Shown here: in pieces, positions 32,343-40,925 of the stretch
Layout of the letters: each line of letters starts with the position of its first letter
Position numbering within the stretch: the first letter of the stretch is position 1
Assembly: GCF_000312365.2 (NCBI RefSeq)
Contig: NZ_HG003690.1
Location: 220,997 to 267,514 of the forward strand
Origin: Anaerococcus provencensis
GTDB taxonomy: Bacteria > Bacillota > Clostridia > Tissierellales > Peptoniphilaceae
Direction of reading: 5' to 3'
DNA length: 46,518 nucleotides
Notes under the pieces: model-generated
Told to the model about the DNA's origin: nothing
Database searches by the model: none
What the model saw: only the letters and a program-made list of their open reading frames with translations
Position numbers and translations under genes: made by a program

Positions 32343-34541
32343 ATGACTGATATATCTTTTACGCAAAACCGAGAGCTTTCTTGGTTGCAATTTGATCAAA
32401 GAGTGCTTGAAGAAGCTAATGACAAAAGTGTTCCCTTACTTGAAAGATTAAGATTTTTCTCCATATTTGACACCAACCTTGAAGAGTTTTTTATGGTTAG
32501 GGTTGGTAGTCTTACTGATTTCAAAAATCTAAAGAAAAAGCCTGTTGATAACAAATCAGGTATGACCAGTGACGAACAAATAGATGCAATACTTAAAGAA
32601 TGTATCGATTTGTATCGTAAAAAAGACCAAGTTTACAATCAATTAGTTGATGACCTCAAGGTAAATGGCATCAACTTATTAAAAGTTTCAGAGTTAAGTG
32701 AAAAAGATAAAAAATACGTAGAGTATTACTTTAATACAAAAATCGAACCAATATTAAACTTTCAAATAGTTGATAGGGTTCACCCATTTCCAAGATTGCC
32801 AAATCTGGCCTTATCTGTCCTATTTTCTCTAAGAAAACATAACGACAAGGTAAGCGATAGAGTTGGCCTAATCCAAGTTCCTGATAGAATAAAAAGATAT
32901 CTTAAAATCAACGATACTACTTTCGTATTCGTAGAAGACATAATCAAAGAATATGGCTACCAAGTTTTTGAGGGTTACACGGTTGAAAATAAATATATCA
33001 TTTCCCTAACAAGAAATACCGATATTGCTTATGATGACGATGATTTTGATATAGATCAAGACTTTAGATCATATATGAAGACTCAACTTAAGAAAAGAAA
33101 AAGATTACACCCGGTAAGACTTGAGGTTGACCAAGACCTTAGTGAAGAATCTATAGAATTTTTAAAGGCACAATTTGATCTAGATGAAAAGAATATTTTC
33201 TTGACCAAGTCTTTGATGCAACCAGGATTTTTGTTTGCCCTTGTCGAGGACTTGCCAGAAAATATAATAAGCAACCATACCTATGATAAATTTTCTCCAC
33301 TAGATTCTGCTATGGTTGATCCAAATGAAAAAATGATTGATCAGATTGAGAAGAAGGATATAATATTATCTTTTCCATATGAATCTATGGACCCTGTCAT
33401 AAGATTGTTAGAGGAAGCTGCAGAAGATGATAGTGTAGTTTCAATTAAAATCACCCTATATAGGATAGCAGAAGATAGTAAGATTGCCAAAGCTTTGATA
33501 AAGGCAAGTGAAAATGGCAAAGATGTCACAGTTTTGATGGAACTTAGGGCAAGATTTGATGAAGATAACAACCTATTTTGGTCAACAAAACTCGAGGATG
33601 CAGGCTGTAAGATATTATTTGGTTTTGATAACTACAAGACTCACTCAAAAGTTTGCCTTATAACTAAGGTAGATGATAATGAAAATGTAGAATATGTTAC
33701 CCAAGTTGCCACAGGTAATTATAACGAAAAAACAGCAAAGCTTTACACAGATTTTTCATTTATGACTGCAAGCGGACCTATAGGCCAAGATGCCAAGGAA
33801 TTATTTGATAATATCCAACTAGGCAATTTGGAAGGAGAATATGATAATCTTCTTGTTAGTCCAAAATCTATGCAAGAAGGTCTAGCTAGGTTAATAGACG
33901 AACAAATAGAAAGACAAAAGCAAAGTCACGATGGATATATAAGGATAAAGGTAAATTCCATTTCAGATAGAAAACTAATCGACAAATTATCCGAGGCATC
34001 AAATGCTGGAGTGCATATTGATATGCTAGTTAGAGGTATTTGTTGTATCTTGCCAAGTATCCCAAATAGGACTGAGAATATAAACATTTACCAGATAGTT
34101 GGAAGATTCTTGGAACACTCCAGGGTATATCAATTTGGCCGCGATTTGGATGCTAAGTTATATATATCATCAGCTGACTTTATGACTAGAAATATCAGAA
34201 ATAGGATGGAAGTGGCTGTACCAATATATGATGACGAGGTCAAGAAGAGAATACTGGACTATCTGGATTTGATGTTTTCTGATGATGTAAAGATTAGGAA
34301 ATTGTTAGCAAACAGTCAGTATACAAAGGTTCAAAATGTTAATAATATAGATGCCCAAGATAGATTGATAGAAAGGGCCAAGAAAAGAAATATTGATATA
34401 GAAGAAGAAAGAAATGCACAAAAAGTTGCAAGAAGAAATAGGGCAAAAAGAAATAGGGAGCCTATGAGTGAAGATAGAAAGAAATTGGTTTCTGAGAAAA
34501 ATTACTTGCAAAGAATCCTAGATATCTTTAGAAGAAAATAA
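32343..34541 (+). CDS. ppk1: Polyphosphate kinase 1
   Basis: The 732-residue enzyme transfers the terminal phosphate of ATP to polyphosphate and back. The N-terminal domain shows NRELSWLQFDQRVLEEA and FFSIFDTNLEEFFMVRVG. The two phospholipase-D-like catalytic domains carry YKTHSKVCLI, with the His that becomes phosphorylated, and VATGNYNEKTAKLYTDFSF. The C-terminal tail (about 690-732) is extra-basic, with many Arg and Lys, possibly for polyphosphate or nucleic-acid contact. It closes the operon before a terminator. Confidence 0.95.
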   Translation: MTDISFTQNRELSWLQFDQRVLEEANDKSVPLLERLRFFSIFDTNLEEFFMVRVGSLTDFKNLKKKPVDNKSGMTSDEQIDAILKECIDLYRKKDQVYNQLVDDLKVNGINLLKVSELSEKDKKYVEYYFNTKIEPILNFQIVDRVHPFPRLPNLALSVLFSLRKHNDKVSDRVGLIQVPDRIKRYLKINDTTFVFVEDIIKEYGYQVFEGYTVENKYIISLTRNTDIAYDDDDFDIDQDFRSYMKTQLKKRKRLHPVRLEVDQDLSEESIEFLKAQFDLDEKNIFLTKSLMQPGFLFALVEDLPENIISNHTYDKFSPLDSAMVDPNEKMIDQIEKKDIILSFPYESMDPVIRLLEEAAEDDSVVSIKITLYRIAEDSKIAKALIKASENGKDVTVLMELRARFDEDNNLFWSTKLEDAGCKILFGFDNYKTHSKVCLITKVDDNENVEYVTQVATGNYNEKTAKLYTDFSFMTASGPIGQDAKELFDNIQLGNLEGEYDNLLVSPKSMQEGLARLIDEQIERQKQSHDGYIRIKVNSISDRKLIDKLSEASNAGVHIDMLVRGICCILPSIPNRTENINIYQIVGRFLEHSRVYQFGRDLDAKLYISSADFMTRNIRNRMEVAVPIYDDEVKKRILDYLDLMFSDDVKIRKLLANSQYTKVQNVNNIDAQDRLIERAKKRNIDIEEERNAQKVARRNRAKRNREPMSEDRKKLVSEKNYLQRILDIFRRK

Positions 34542-34566
34542 AAAAATTAATAATTTTTCGAAAATT

Positions 34567-34588
34567 CGACCTATTTGGTCGTTTTTTT
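34567..34588 (+). terminator. Terminator after ppk1
   Basis: CGACC-TATTT-GGTCG followed by seven T's. Confidence 0.85.
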
Positions 34589-34774
34589 GTGAAAAATGTC
34601 TGATTTTAGCCAAATAACCCCTATGCATAATTACAAAGTCGTGTTATAATAATATTAACCAAGTATGTAAAGCAAACTTTTTTAGAATTGGAATATATTT
34701 TATAAGTTTGTTAATATACTATCCCTTAGACTTACTGATATAAAACGATTGAAATAAATGAATAGGATTTTTAT

Positions 34775-35779
34775 ATGTCTAATAAAGGTATCAGAGAAAA
34801 AAAGAGAATTAAGCAAAGAGAAAGAAAAGCAAGAACAAAGAAGATTTTAACAAGAACTACAGTAGCAGCCCTAGCCCTTGCAGGTGTCCTACATTTTGGA
34901 TTTAACAAGGAAGATGATTTCACAATAGCTAGACCTTCCGAATATAGGCAAGCATCTGGCGAAATAAATAATTTATTAGAAGAAGTAGAAGAAGAAAATA
35001 ACAATGGCAATATCCATGTAGCTACACAGATTGGTTTTGCCGATACAGATATTGAAGAAAAATTACAAGTATCCGATGACGGCTACCAAGATAATCTACA
35101 GGAGTATTTGTATTGTGTAAAAACTCAGTATGCCTACCAATATCCAAATGATTTTTCCAAAACTGAAAAGTTTATCAAAGAGGGTTCCTATGTGCCTAGT
35201 TTTGGCACGGAAAATGGTTTCACCAAAGTTAAAATCGATGATGCCTATTATTATGTCAATAAATACGGCCTATCAAAACTTACAAGTGACAATCAGATTA
35301 AAGTTATAAATGGTCTAACTTATGTTAGTGATGATTATAAATTGCCTAGAGATTTTGATCCGGGTGTAGATAAGACTGCCAAACGTGCATTTGAAACTCT
35401 AAGACAAGACATGCAAAGAGAAGGCATGGACTTAAAAATTGCTTCTGATTATAGGGGTTATGACTTAGAAGAAAAAATGTATGCTGCAGGAGAGATTGAT
35501 AGCTCTGCTGCTGGCACAAATGAACACCAATTAGGATCAGCCTTTGACTTTTTTACAGAAGGTAACAAATATAATGAGAAGTTTGAAAAAACTTCTGAAT
35601 ACCAATGGCTTATAGAAAATGCCTACAAATATGGATTTATAGAAAGATATCCAAAGGGCAAAGAGGATAAGACAAATCATAAAGCTGAGCCTTGGCACTT
35701 TAGATTCGTTGGCGTTGAAAATGCCAAAGAGATTTATGAGAATAACTTGACATTGGAAGACTATTTAAAAATCAATTAA
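34775..35779 (+). CDS. Membrane-anchored M15 D,D-carboxypeptidase (VanY/LdcB type) with SH3-like domain
   Basis: The 334-residue protein starts with a very basic cytoplasmic segment (residues 1-28), then one membrane helix (about 29-45, TTVAALALAGVLHFGF), giving an external C-terminal part. A region around 110-170 (YCVKTQYAYQYP...YYYVNKYGLSKL) looks like a bacterial SH3-type wall-binding domain. The M15B peptidase domain follows, with SDYRGYDLEEK, GTNEHQLGSAFDFF and EPWHFRFVG giving the His, Asp and His zinc ligands. It should trim D-Ala or related ends of peptidoglycan stems. The next gene lies 15 bp away. Confidence 0.87.
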   Translation: MSNKGIREKKRIKQRERKARTKKILTRTTVAALALAGVLHFGFNKEDDFTIARPSEYRQASGEINNLLEEVEEENNNGNIHVATQIGFADTDIEEKLQVSDDGYQDNLQEYLYCVKTQYAYQYPNDFSKTEKFIKEGSYVPSFGTENGFTKVKIDDAYYYVNKYGLSKLTSDNQIKVINGLTYVSDDYKLPRDFDPGVDKTAKRAFETLRQDMQREGMDLKIASDYRGYDLEEKMYAAGEIDSSAAGTNEHQLGSAFDFFTEGNKYNEKFEKTSEYQWLIENAYKYGFIERYPKGKEDKTNHKAEPWHFRFVGVENAKEIYENNLTLEDYLKIN

Positions 35780-35794
35780 AGAGGAGAATTAATA

Positions 35795-36166
35795 ATGAAA
35801 GCATATAATACAGACAAAGCACCAGCAGCAGTAGGTCCATACGTACAAGCTATAGGTACAGAAAACTTAGTATTCACATCTGGACAACTTTCTATCAATC
35901 CAGAAAATGGTGAACTAGTAACAGAAATCAAAGCTGCTGCAAGACAATCTCTTGAAAATGTAAAAGCAATCCTTGAAGAAGCAGGTACAAGCATGGACAA
36001 GGTTATCAAATGTACAGTTTTCCTAGCTGACATCAATGACTTTGCTGCAGTAAATGAAGTTTACAAAGAATACTTCTCTGACCACAAACCAGCAAGATCT
36101 GCTATCCAAGTAGGAGCACTTCCACTAGGTGGGGTAATAGAAATAGAAGCTATAGCTACATTATAA
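35795..36166 (+). CDS. ridA: RidA family enamine/imine deaminase
   Basis: The 123-residue protein is a RidA trimer subunit: KAPAAVGPYVQA, LVFTSGQLSINPENGEL, ARQSLENVKAILEEAG and the KPARSAIQVGALPLGG stretch with the active-site Arg. It hydrolyses reactive enamine/imine intermediates released by PLP enzymes, protecting the cell from 2-aminoacrylate. GAGGAG precedes the ATG. It lies 15 bp behind the carboxypeptidase gene and may share its transcript, although the roles differ. A strong terminator follows. Confidence 0.94.
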   Translation: MKAYNTDKAPAAVGPYVQAIGTENLVFTSGQLSINPENGELVTEIKAAARQSLENVKAILEEAGTSMDKVIKCTVFLADINDFAAVNEVYKEYFSDHKPARSAIQVGALPLGGVIEIEAIATL

Positions 36167-36185
36167 TAAGCTTTTCAATAATTTA

Positions 36186-36209
36186 GGCCAAGTTTAGCTT
36201 GGCCTTTTT
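36186..36209 (+). terminator. Terminator after ridA
   Basis: GGCCAAG-TTTAG-CTTGGCC followed by five T's. Confidence 0.88.
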
Positions 36210-36265
36210 CAATGTCTTATTTTCTGGGTATAAATATATAAGAAGCAAATAAAGGAGAGAATATA

Positions 36266-36718
36266 ATGACAATAAAAGTTTCAGAAATGGCACCAGAATT
36301 TACATTAAAAGATCAAGAAAAAAATGATATTAAGTTATCAGAGCTAAAGGGTAAGAAAGTTATCTTATCCTGGCACCCTCTAGCTTTCACTTCTGTATGT
36401 ACAGATCAGATGAGAAGCTTAGAGAGAAATTATGATAGGATTCAAGAAAAAGGCGATACTGTTGTAATCGGACTTTCTATTGACCCATATCCAGCTAAAC
36501 AAAAATGGGCTGATATTTTATGCATTGACAATGTAAAAATTGTATCCGACTTCTTCCCATATGCAGAAGTAACCAAAGCCTATGGACTATTTAATGAAGA
36601 AAATGGTGCAAGCAAACGTGCCAATGTCATAATAGATGAAGAAGGAAAAGTTAAGTGGGTAAAGGTATACGAAGCTAGCGAACTTCCAGATGTTGAAGAA
36701 CTTATAGAAAACTTATAA
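36266..36718 (+). CDS. Peroxiredoxin (AhpC/TSA family)
   Basis: The 150-residue protein has a thioredoxin-like peroxiredoxin fold. HPLAFTSVCTDQMRSLE places the peroxidatic Cys at 45 with Thr42 three residues before, matching the PxxxTxxC motif with Pro38. A second Cys at 86 (ILCIDN) could resolve the disulfide. It reduces peroxides in the cytoplasm, useful for an anaerobe exposed to air. AAAGGAG precedes ATG. It is monocistronic with a terminator. It resembles the AhpE/Bcp-like short forms; the subclass is not certain. The FprA flavoprotein at 38.2 kb serves a related protective role. Confidence 0.9.
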   Translation: MTIKVSEMAPEFTLKDQEKNDIKLSELKGKKVILSWHPLAFTSVCTDQMRSLERNYDRIQEKGDTVVIGLSIDPYPAKQKWADILCIDNVKIVSDFFPYAEVTKAYGLFNEENGASKRANVIIDEEGKVKWVKVYEASELPDVEELIENL

Positions 36719-36724
36719 AATTGG

Positions 36725-36758
36725 CCTCAAAATCTTTCTAATAGATTTTGAGGTTTTT
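36725..36758 (+). terminator. Terminator after the peroxiredoxin gene
   Basis: CCTCAAAATCT pairs with AGATTTTGAGG (11 bp), followed by TTTTT. Confidence 0.88.
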
Positions 36759-36839
36759 AAATTGTAGATTAAAGTAAAAATGTACTCTGGCTTGGGTATT
36801 AATATCCTAAGGACTTATTTATGAGACGAGGAGATAATA

Positions 36840-38204
36840 ATGAATTTAGCAAATATAGTTAATTTACAAAGAGAATATTTTTATTCTGGTCAGACTAAAA
36901 CATATGATTTTAGGATTTATAATCTAAAAAAATTGCGCGCTATAATAGAGATGTTTGAAGATAATATTTTGATGGCCCTTGCAAAAGATTTGGGCAAGTC
37001 AAACTTTGAATCATATACAACAGAAATACTCATGCTCTATGAAGAAATAGATATGGCCATAGAAAATCTAGAAGAGTGGATGAGTCCTATTAGCGAGAAG
37101 ACTCCAATAACATCTATGCCTGCCAAATCATACACCCTTTATGAGCCAATGGGGCTAACTCTAATCATATCCCCTTGGAATTATCCTTTCCAACTTGCTA
37201 TGGATCCACTGATAGGAGCAATAGCAGCTGGCAACACTGTAATCCTAAAGACAAGCAGAAAGTCAAAAGAAACTTCAAAACTAATAAGGTCAATACTAAA
37301 TAAGAATTTTGATCCTGAATTTATTTATGTGGTGGATAATGACAAAGTTGGCCACGATGAGCTCTTATCCTACAACTACGATCATATTTTTTACACTGGT
37401 GGAAGTGCTGTTGGAAAGACTATTATGGAAAAGGCCAGCAAGAATCTTTCAAAAGTAACTTTAGAACTTGGAGGCAAGTCTCCTACAATTGTCGAAAAAG
37501 ATGCTGATATAAGTCTTGCTGCAAGATCTATAGCCTGGGGCAACACTGTAAATGCAGGACAAACTTGTGTATCGCCAGATTATATACTTGTTCATGGATC
37601 TATAAAAGAGAAGTTTATAGAAGAGTTGGAGAAAGCTTTATTTGAGTTTTATGGTCTAGATCCACTTTTATCAAGTGACTATCCAAGGATTATAAATGAT
37701 GATCACTTGTATAAATTGGTGGGACTTCTTGATGGCCAAGATATTATATATGGTGGTAGGTATAATTCAAAGACACTAAAACTAGAACCTACTATAGTAG
37801 ATAATGTTGATTTTGATAATAAACTTATGGAAGAAGAAATATTTGGACCGATTTTCCCTATAATTACCTACACAAATCTAAATGAAATATTGTATAAAGT
37901 TAAGACTTTAGAAAAACCATTAGCCCTTTATCTATTTACCAATGATGAGCGCATCAAAGAAAAGGTAATGTACAATATGGAATTTGGCAATGGCATGGTA
38001 AATGGTACTTTGATGATGGTATCAAATCCAAACTTATCCTTTGGTGGGGTAGGCTATAGTGGCCAAGGAGGCTACCACGGCTACTATGGTTTCCAAAACT
38101 TCTCAAATAGAAAATCAATAATGCTATCAAATGGACACTTGGATATGAAAATGAAATATCCTCCATATGATAATGGAAAATTAAATTTGATCAAAAAATT
38201 GTAA
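36840..38204 (+). CDS. NAD(P)-dependent aldehyde dehydrogenase
   Basis: The 454-residue enzyme is of the class-3-like ALDH group, which is shorter than the 490-500 residue main class. PWNYPFQLAMDPLIGAIAAG binds the cofactor, FYTGGSAVGK follows, TLELGGKSP supplies the general-base Glu and NAGQTCVSPDY the catalytic Cys. The C terminus has GFQNFSNRKS, typical of fatty-aldehyde or coniferyl-aldehyde enzymes, and no membrane anchor is seen. It oxidises an aldehyde to the acid; the natural substrate is not predictable. GAGGAG precedes the ATG. It is convergent with the flavoprotein gene. Confidence 0.92.
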   Translation: MNLANIVNLQREYFYSGQTKTYDFRIYNLKKLRAIIEMFEDNILMALAKDLGKSNFESYTTEILMLYEEIDMAIENLEEWMSPISEKTPITSMPAKSYTLYEPMGLTLIISPWNYPFQLAMDPLIGAIAAGNTVILKTSRKSKETSKLIRSILNKNFDPEFIYVVDNDKVGHDELLSYNYDHIFYTGGSAVGKTIMEKASKNLSKVTLELGGKSPTIVEKDADISLAARSIAWGNTVNAGQTCVSPDYILVHGSIKEKFIEELEKALFEFYGLDPLLSSDYPRIINDDHLYKLVGLLDGQDIIYGGRYNSKTLKLEPTIVDNVDFDNKLMEEEIFGPIFPIITYTNLNEILYKVKTLEKPLALYLFTNDERIKEKVMYNMEFGNGMVNGTLMMVSNPNLSFGGVGYSGQGGYHGYYGFQNFSNRKSIMLSNGHLDMKMKYPPYDNGKLNLIKKL

Positions 38205-38247
38205 AATTTAAGGGGCTCCTACATTTTGTAGCAGTCCCTTAAATTTT
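38203..38247. terminator. Bidirectional terminator, aldehyde dehydrogenase / flavoprotein
   Basis: AAAATTTAAGGG and CCCTTAAATTTT enclose an inner CTACA/TGTAG hairpin, giving a long stem with A and T flanks between convergent genes. Confidence 0.85.
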
Positions 38248-39466
38248 AATATTCGCTATTGTCCAAGTCTTCTTTTATCGCTTTAGCTAAAGCTTTTAAT
38301 CCTTCAACTTGTTCGTCTTTTACACTAGAATTTACTAGAACATCTTCGCCTATATATTCGTGTTTACCTTTTTCTAGGATTTCTTTTGAAACTTTAAGGC
38401 TTGTACCACCCCAAGACCAGTTGTTTAAGAATGAGATGTGTCTGTTTTGGTAGCCTGTACCAACTAATTCTGTTAGGAATGCTTCCATCTTGTAGTATAG
38501 GCCTGAGTTGTAGTTGATTGGAGCAAATACAGCATTAGAAAATCTGTGGCAAGCTGCAATCATATATGATGGGTCTGTATTTGATACGTCATAAATTTCT
38601 ATATCTTCATTTACTCCAAGGTCAGCAAGCTCAGCTGCAAGGATATCGGCAGCTTCTTCTGTATCTCCGTACATTGAAGCAAAGCATATTACTACACCCT
38701 TTTCTTCTGGAGTATATGTTGCCCATTTAGTGTATTTATCAAGGATAAAGTCGATTGATTCTTTATCATCATATACTGGACCGTGTAGTGGTAGGATAGC
38801 ATTTAATTCTAGTCCCTCTACTTTTTTAAATAGGGCTTGAACTTGTTTACCAAATTTACCTACTATGTTGATATAATATCTACGAGCTTGTTCTAACCAA
38901 TCTCCCCTGTGAATTATATTTTTAGCCTTTAGGTGTCCTTCGATAGCATTAAATGATCCGAAAGCATCAGCTGAGAATAGGTAGCCGTTGTTTGTCTCGT
39001 ATGACATCATAACTTCTGGCCAGTGAACCATTGGCGCAAATACAAATTTAAGATTATGTTTTCCAAGATTTAGTTCATCACCATCTTTTACTTCGTAATA
39101 TCTATCCTTGAAATCGTCGTTATAGAATTGTTCGTAAAATTTAAAAGTTTTTGCATTACCAACAAATTTAGCATTTGGGTATTTTTGTAATACAAAGTCA
39201 ATGTTTCTGCAGTGATCTGGTTCCATGTGGTGGATTACAACATAGTCTAGATCTTCGCCATCAAGAGCTTTCTCTATATTTTGAAGATATTGTCTAGTAA
39301 AAGCAGATTCAACACTGTCAAGTAGTACATTTTTTTCATCTTTTATTACAAACGAACTGTATGCTACACCATTTTCTAATGGGAACATATTCTCAAATCT
39401 GGTAATACGTCTATCGTTTACCCCTACATAATATATATTTTCCAAAACTTCTCTAATGTTTTGCAT
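38246..39466 (-). CDS. FprA-family A-type flavoprotein (oxygen/NO reductase)
   Basis: The 406-residue protein has a metallo-beta-lactamase-like diiron domain with the HHMEPDHC ligand motif (HxExDH) near residues 79-86 and MVHWPEVM and LHGPVY providing further His ligands. A C-terminal flavodoxin domain (about 255-400) contains CFASMYGDTEEAAD for FMN. These enzymes reduce O2 to water or NO to N2O in strict anaerobes, with electrons from rubredoxin or F420H2-type donors. No rubredoxin is fused or adjacent. GGAGG precedes the ATG on the minus strand. It is monocistronic. Confidence 0.93.
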   Translation of the reverse strand: MQNIREVLENIYYVGVNDRRITRFENMFPLENGVAYSSFVIKDEKNVLLDSVESAFTRQYLQNIEKALDGEDLDYVVIHHMEPDHCRNIDFVLQKYPNAKFVGNAKTFKFYEQFYNDDFKDRYYEVKDGDELNLGKHNLKFVFAPMVHWPEVMMSYETNNGYLFSADAFGSFNAIEGHLKAKNIIHRGDWLEQARRYYINIVGKFGKQVQALFKKVEGLELNAILPLHGPVYDDKESIDFILDKYTKWATYTPEEKGVVICFASMYGDTEEAADILAAELADLGVNEDIEIYDVSNTDPSYMIAACHRFSNAVFAPINYNSGLYYKMEAFLTELVGTGYQNRHISFLNNWSWGGTSLKVSKEILEKGKHEYIGEDVLVNSSVKDEQVEGLKALAKAIKEDLDNSEY

Positions 39467-39628
39467 AATACCTCCTAGTTTAGAAACTTATAAATACTAT
39501 ACGTCATTAAAGTATTTTTTAAACGGGATTTTTCCTGTCTAAGCTTGGAATTTATCAAAATATTGGAAAATATTATATCAAACTAATAAAACGATATATT
39601 TTGAACTTTATTTGCAAATATATAGCTA

Positions 39629-40858
39629 ATGGTTAAAGCAATAAGTGGGTATAAAGCTCCAGAAGCACAAACATATCTAGTAACTGTAGTTACAGAACCT
39701 GGCAAGGGTAACCACGGCATATCAATGTTTATCGTTGATAAGGACTTCGAAGGTTTCACATTCTCAGAACCATACGACAAACTTGGTATCAGATCATCAG
39801 TTACAGCAGAACTTCACTTTAAAGATGTAAAAGTTCCAAAAGAAAACCTACTTGGCGAACTTGGTAAAGGATTCAAATATGCAATGATGATTCTTGATGG
39901 CGGTAGAATCGGTATAGCATCTCAAGCTCTAGGTATAGCACAAGGTGCTTATGAATCAGCTCGTGAATATCAATTTCAAAGAGAACAATTTGGTAAAGCT
40001 ATAGCTTACTTCCAAGCTAACCAATTCAAACTTGCTGATATGGCTACACAACTAAAAGCAGCTAGACTTCTAGTTTATGATGCAGCTGACAAGAAAGACA
40101 ACCACGTTAAAGGTTATGGTAAAGATGCTGCTATGGCAAAACTATACGCATCTGATCTTGCAAACAAACTAACAAGTGAAGCCCTACAAATGTACGGTGG
40201 ATCTGGTTTCATCAAGGGTGTAGATGTAGAACGTCACTACAGAGACTCTAAGATTACTCAAATCTACGAAGGTACAAATGGAATCATGAGAGTGGTTATA
40301 GCAGGATACCTACTATCAAAACCAAATAAAGTAAAAACTGACCAGCCAAAACAAAAGAAATCAGTAGTTGGAGATAGAAAAAAACAAATCTTCAAAGGCG
40401 ATGTAAAAGAATCAGTTAAGAAATTCGTTGAAGCCTTAAAAGCTGATGGATATACATTTGATAACCACAGATCAGAAGCTGATACAGAATTTGAAGAATC
40501 TGACAGACTAGTAGTTGCTGGTATGGGTATTGGTGAAGAACAAAACCTAAATCTAGTAAAAGATTTGGCAAAAGCAGCTGATGCTTCAGTAGGAGCAAGC
40601 CGTCCAGTATCTTAAGTTAAACATTACTTGCCACTTGATAGATATGTGGGACTTTCTGGTCAAAAATGGGCAGGAGACCTATATATCGGAGTTGGCGTAA
40701 GCGGAGCTATTCAACACTTACTAGGAATCAAAGATGTTAAGACAATCTGTGTTATCAACAACGATGAAGCAGCACCATTCTTCGAAAACTGTGACTACGG
40801 TATAGTAGGCGACTTCCACGAAGTGCTATCACTATTAATCGAAGAAATAAATGGCTAA
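39629..40858 (+). pseudogene. Truncated acyl-CoA dehydrogenase-EtfA fusion with internal stop
   Basis: The frame from 39629 encodes the C-terminal half of an acyl-CoA dehydrogenase (GNHGISMFIVD, LGIRSSVTAELHFKDV, REQFGKAIAYFQANQFKLAD, YGGSGFIKGVDVERHYRD). A linker follows, then the FAD-binding end of electron-transfer flavoprotein alpha (DRLVVAGMGIG, GASRPVS). TAA 40613-40615 interrupts it, and the same frame continues from 40616 with LPLDRYVGLSGQKWAGDLYIG to the true EtfA end at 40858. The N-terminal 150 or more residues of the dehydrogenase are missing, and homology fades near APEAQTYLVTVV. Codon use is strongly biased, as in highly expressed genes, so the parent was probably an abundant enzyme. 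Confidence 0.85.
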
Positions 40859-40869
40859 TCACAAATATT

Positions 40870-40897
40870 GAGTCTGCAAATGCAGGCTCTTTTTTTG
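40870..40897 (+). terminator. Terminator after the acyl-CoA dehydrogenase remnant
   Basis: GAGTCTGC pairs with GCAGGCTC (one G-T), followed by TTTTTTT. Its survival fits a recently broken gene. Confidence 0.85.
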
Positions 40898-40925
40898 TGG
40901 TAAAATATGGATAAGAGGTGATTTT

